A stretch of DNA of 64,000 nucleotides, from NCBI GenBank assembly GCA_937927415.1, contig CALBDS010000012.1:17761-81760 (forward strand), given 5' to 3'. A program made the position numbers and the translations under genes. Source of the stretch: an uncultured Rhodospirillaceae bacterium (GTDB taxonomy: Bacteria > Pseudomonadota > Alphaproteobacteria > Azospirillales > Azospirillaceae). The notes beneath the pieces were generated by a model that saw only the letters and a list, made by a program, of their open reading frames with translations, was not told where the DNA came from and did no database searches. Of this stretch, positions 62,369-64,000 are shown piece after piece. Positions within the stretch are counted from its first letter, which is position 1, and the number at the start of each line of letters is the position of its first letter.

Positions 62369-63601
62369 TCACTGGTTCGGGATGGCGTAGCGCGGATCGG
62401 ACGCGGTGGGGCGCCCCTTGGCCCATTCCGGCGTTTCCTCGGGCATGCCCGGCCACGGATGGCGCGGATAGGCGTAGGAAATCCGGTACCAGGACCGCCC
62501 GCCGTGGCAGCCGAAGCAGGTGTCGGAATTGGTTTCCGCCGCCGCCTCGATCGCATCGGCCTTCAGGTACGTCACCTGATGGCGGTTGGTGCGGAAGCCG
62601 GCGTCCTTGTTGTGGCAGGACAGGCAGCCGTTGGCACCCGGCTCGGTCTCATAGGTTTCCCGTTCCGTGGGCCAGGCCGCGGTCAGCCCCTCCATGTTCT
62701 TCCACGGGAACTGACCGTGGCAGAGCAGACAGGTGGTTTCGGGATTGACCTGTTTGCGCAGGGTATAGCCGGCGTTGGTCAGGGTCGGGGGAACCGGCGC
62801 CTCGTCACGGGGGTTGGACCCCTGGTGACAGAAAGTGCATTGCAGGTTCATCAGATCCTTCGCCATCCCTTCGGTCAGGTGACGGCGGTGAAAGGTGTCC
62901 TGCGGCCCGGCGTAAGTGTCGAGCGTCTGATACCACGCCTGCACCGACGCGGCCTTCACCCCGGCCTGGGATTCCGCGCGCACGCTGTTCACCAGGATTT
63001 CACCATGGCAGGACAGGCATTGTTCGTTGGTGGCGGTGTCGATGGCCGGCTTGAAATGCAGCGGGCTGTATTGCGCCTTCAGGTAATCCGGTTCACCGCT
63101 GGCGCTGGTGACGGCGGCGATCGCCTCGGCCGACACAGGCGGCAGCGGGGCGGCGGACGCAACGGCCGCAAAAACCGCCGCGGGTTGCGGAGGTGCCGGT
63201 TGCGGGCTGGCCGGCGGGGCCGACGGCGCCGGTGCCGCGGCAGCGGCCTTGGGGGCTGCCTGTTCCGGTGCGGGAGCGGCCGGTTTTTCCGGCTCGGCCT
63301 TGGCCGTTGCGGCCGGTGCGGGGGCCGGCGGGGATGCCGCGGCCGTCTGCTGCGCAGCAGCCTTGTCCGTGGCCGGCGCTTTTTCCGCAGCCGCCTTTTC
63401 CGCCGTGGACTTGTTTGCCGCTGCGGCCTTGTCCGCAGCGGACGCGGGGGGCGCCGCCGTCGCTGGGGCTGCCGCAGAGGCCGGGGGCGGTTTGTCCGCC
63501 GGTTTTTCCGACGGCATCAGCAACTGAACCAACCCGAAGACCAGAAAGAAACCGAGGAAATAAACGATCGAAGGAATATTCTTGGGACTCTCAGACGTCA
63601 T
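62369..63601 (-). CDS. Membrane-anchored pentaheme cytochrome c, first gene of the operon
   Basis: The 410-residue product has one N-terminal membrane helix (IVYFLGFFLVFGLVQLLMP), a long Ala/Pro/Lys-rich linker (about 30-165), and a C-terminal domain with five CxxCH heme sites beginning at Cys195 (CLSCH), 255 (CTFCH), 291 (CLLCH), 326 (CLSCH) and 362 (CFGCH). It is not the NapC/NirT/TorC fold: the N-terminal hemes and RxxP patterns of that family are missing. Placed eight bases before the catalytic subunit gene, it is the obvious membrane-side partner in place of DmsC. AAGGG precedes the ATG at 63601. Confidence 0.92.
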   Translation of the reverse strand: MTSESPKNIPSIVYFLGFFLVFGLVQLLMPSEKPADKPPPASAAAPATAAPPASAADKAAAANKSTAEKAAAEKAPATDKAAAQQTAAASPPAPAPAATAKAEPEKPAAPAPEQAAPKAAAAAPAPSAPPASPQPAPPQPAAVFAAVASAAPLPPVSAEAIAAVTSASGEPDYLKAQYSPLHFKPAIDTATNEQCLSCHGEILVNSVRAESQAGVKAASVQAWYQTLDTYAGPQDTFHRRHLTEGMAKDLMNLQCTFCHQGSNPRDEAPVPPTLTNAGYTLRKQVNPETTCLLCHGQFPWKNMEGLTAAWPTERETYETEPGANGCLSCHNKDAGFRTNRHQVTYLKADAIEAAAETNSDTCFGCHGGRSWYRISYAYPRHPWPGMPEETPEWAKGRPTASDPRYAIPNQ

Positions 63602-63740
63602 GGCAGCGGCCCTTGTGACGGTTCGGGCCCATGCCGTCGGTGCCGGCGCCAACAGCGGCGACAGCCGAACGTTTCCCGGCCATGACATAAGACCAGGTGC
63701 GAGCCCCGCGTTCCGGAGAGGGTCGAAAGACGGCGAAACA
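63602..63740 (-). promoter_or_regulatory. Presumed promoter region of the molybdoenzyme operon
   Basis: The upstream gene ends in its own terminator, so a promoter for the five-gene operon should lie here. I looked for an FNR/Dnr dyad (TTGAT-N4-ATCAA) and a -24/-12 element and found neither. No sigma-70 pair is convincing. Confidence 0.4.
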
Positions 63741-63786
63741 AAAAGGACGACGCCACAAGCCATCCGGCCGATGGCGCCGCCCTTTT
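63741..63786 (-). terminator. Terminator of the Met-rich repeat gene
   Basis: On the minus strand AAAAGGGCGGCGCCA pairs with TGGCGTCGTCCTTTT (two G-U pairs, functional in that direction only) and is followed by TTGTTTC. It lies 11 bases after the Met-rich stop codon. Confidence 0.8.
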
Positions 63787-63797
63787 CGTGATGCCTG

Positions 63798-64000
63798 TTA
63801 CTGCTTGGGATACATGCCCGACATGCCACCCATACCGGACATGCCGCCCATACCACCCATGCCCGACATGCCACCCATACCGGACATGCCGCTCATGCCG
63901 CCCATGCCCGACATGCCGCCCATACCGGACATGCCGCTCATGCCGCCCATGCCCGACATGCCACCCATACCGGACATGCCGCTCATGCCGCCCATGCCCG
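63798..64000 (-). CDS. Met-Gly-rich repeat protein, 5' part outside the window
   Basis: Only the C-terminal 67 or so residues are visible. They are almost entirely GMSGMGGM-type repeats (roughly one Met in three residues) and end in SGMYPKQ and a TAA stop. The frame is open to the right edge. No Cys, Trp or charged residues occur until the last few positions. Met-rich repeats can bind copper or silver, or can act as a sacrificial store that is oxidised to methionine sulfoxide. It has its own terminator, which supports its being a real gene. Confidence 0.75.
   Translation of the reverse strand, partial: GMGGMSGMSGMGGMSGMGGMSGMSGMGGMSGMGGMSGMSGMGGMSGMGGMGGMSGMGGMSGMYPKQ
63814..64000. repeat. 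45-bp tandem repeats encoding Met-Gly-Ser units
   Basis: Four full units begin at 63814, 63859, 63904 and 63949, and a fifth starts at 63994 and runs off the edge. Each 45-bp unit is itself five 9-bp pieces (such as ATGCCCGAC and ATGCCGCCC). Units 2 and 4 look identical; unit 3 differs at one base. Each unit encodes 15 residues with five Met. Confidence 0.93.

Noticed and set aside
63602..63740. FNR/Dnr box before the molybdoenzyme operon
   Set aside because: No TTGAT-N4-ATCAA-like dyad was found on reading both strands.
63814..64000. CRISPR array
   Set aside because: The repeats are contiguous 45-bp coding units without unique spacers.

Overview
This window is GC-rich chromosomal DNA from an alphaproteobacterium, most likely a nitrogen-fixing member of the Rhodospirillales (Azospirillum-like or Rhodospirillum-like). 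I base this on the draT-draG pair that reversibly switches off nitrogenase, the order rne / amiC / mrcA / prfB, the neighbouring cycM-kdsB-pheA genes, DUF1192, and strong third-position GC bias. Species identity is an inference. No rRNA gene, intact tRNA gene or CRISPR array was seen.

Layout. 1-2131: a cut-off MAPEG membrane protein, a ClpP-like exported hydrolase and a small exported protein. 2132-5007: a patch of foreign or decayed DNA. It holds a fragment of a molybdate-transporter TOBE domain, a stretch resembling a tRNA 3' end, an AlpA-type regulator and a tyrosine integrase that abuts the 3' end of guaA. 5008-8797: guaA, a lipoprotein and a GGDEF-EAL protein. 8741-11623: a three-gene lipid A or glycolipid decoration operon (GT2, LAB_N protein, ArnT-like transferase). 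11751-19680: htrA, an HTH protein, a Tat-type dienelactone hydrolase, a quinone oxidoreductase, DUF1192 and DUF2189 proteins, panC and small genes. 19785-23211: an acetyltransferase and an NMT1/SsuA-type ABC importer. 23234-31593: a methyltransferase, a YchJ-like protein, a response-regulator/kinase hybrid, pepA-holC, and several uncharacterised genes including a tightly coupled two-gene unit.

31702-43199: prfB with an intact programmed +1 frameshift, mrcA, amiC and rne. A two-gene MBOAT + SGNH O-acetylation cassette sits between mrcA and prfB on the opposite strand. 43333-48275: a YgiQ-type radical SAM protein, then the draT-draG-ArsC/NifO-like operon with no nif structural genes beside it. 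48276-57064: an uncharacterised helical protein, a VOC-fold protein divergent from a MarR regulator, fumarylacetoacetase and maleylacetoacetate isomerase (end of the tyrosine/homogentisate pathway), an exported rubredoxin, an Lrp/LysE amino-acid export pair, then cycM, kdsB and pheA.

57110-64000 is the most unusual part. It is a five-gene minus-strand operon that looks like a complete periplasmic molybdenum respiratory system: a membrane-tethered pentaheme cytochrome, a Tat-exported DmsA-like catalytic subunit, a DmsB-like four-cluster iron-sulfur subunit, a TorD-type chaperone and a polyferredoxin. There is no DmsC-type membrane anchor. In the catalytic subunit the third ligand position of the N-terminal iron-sulfur motif is His instead of Cys. 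Immediately upstream, behind its own terminator, is a gene for a methionine-glycine repeat protein built from 45-bp tandem repeats. A link between a sulfoxide-type reductase and a methionine-rich protein is an attractive but unproven idea.
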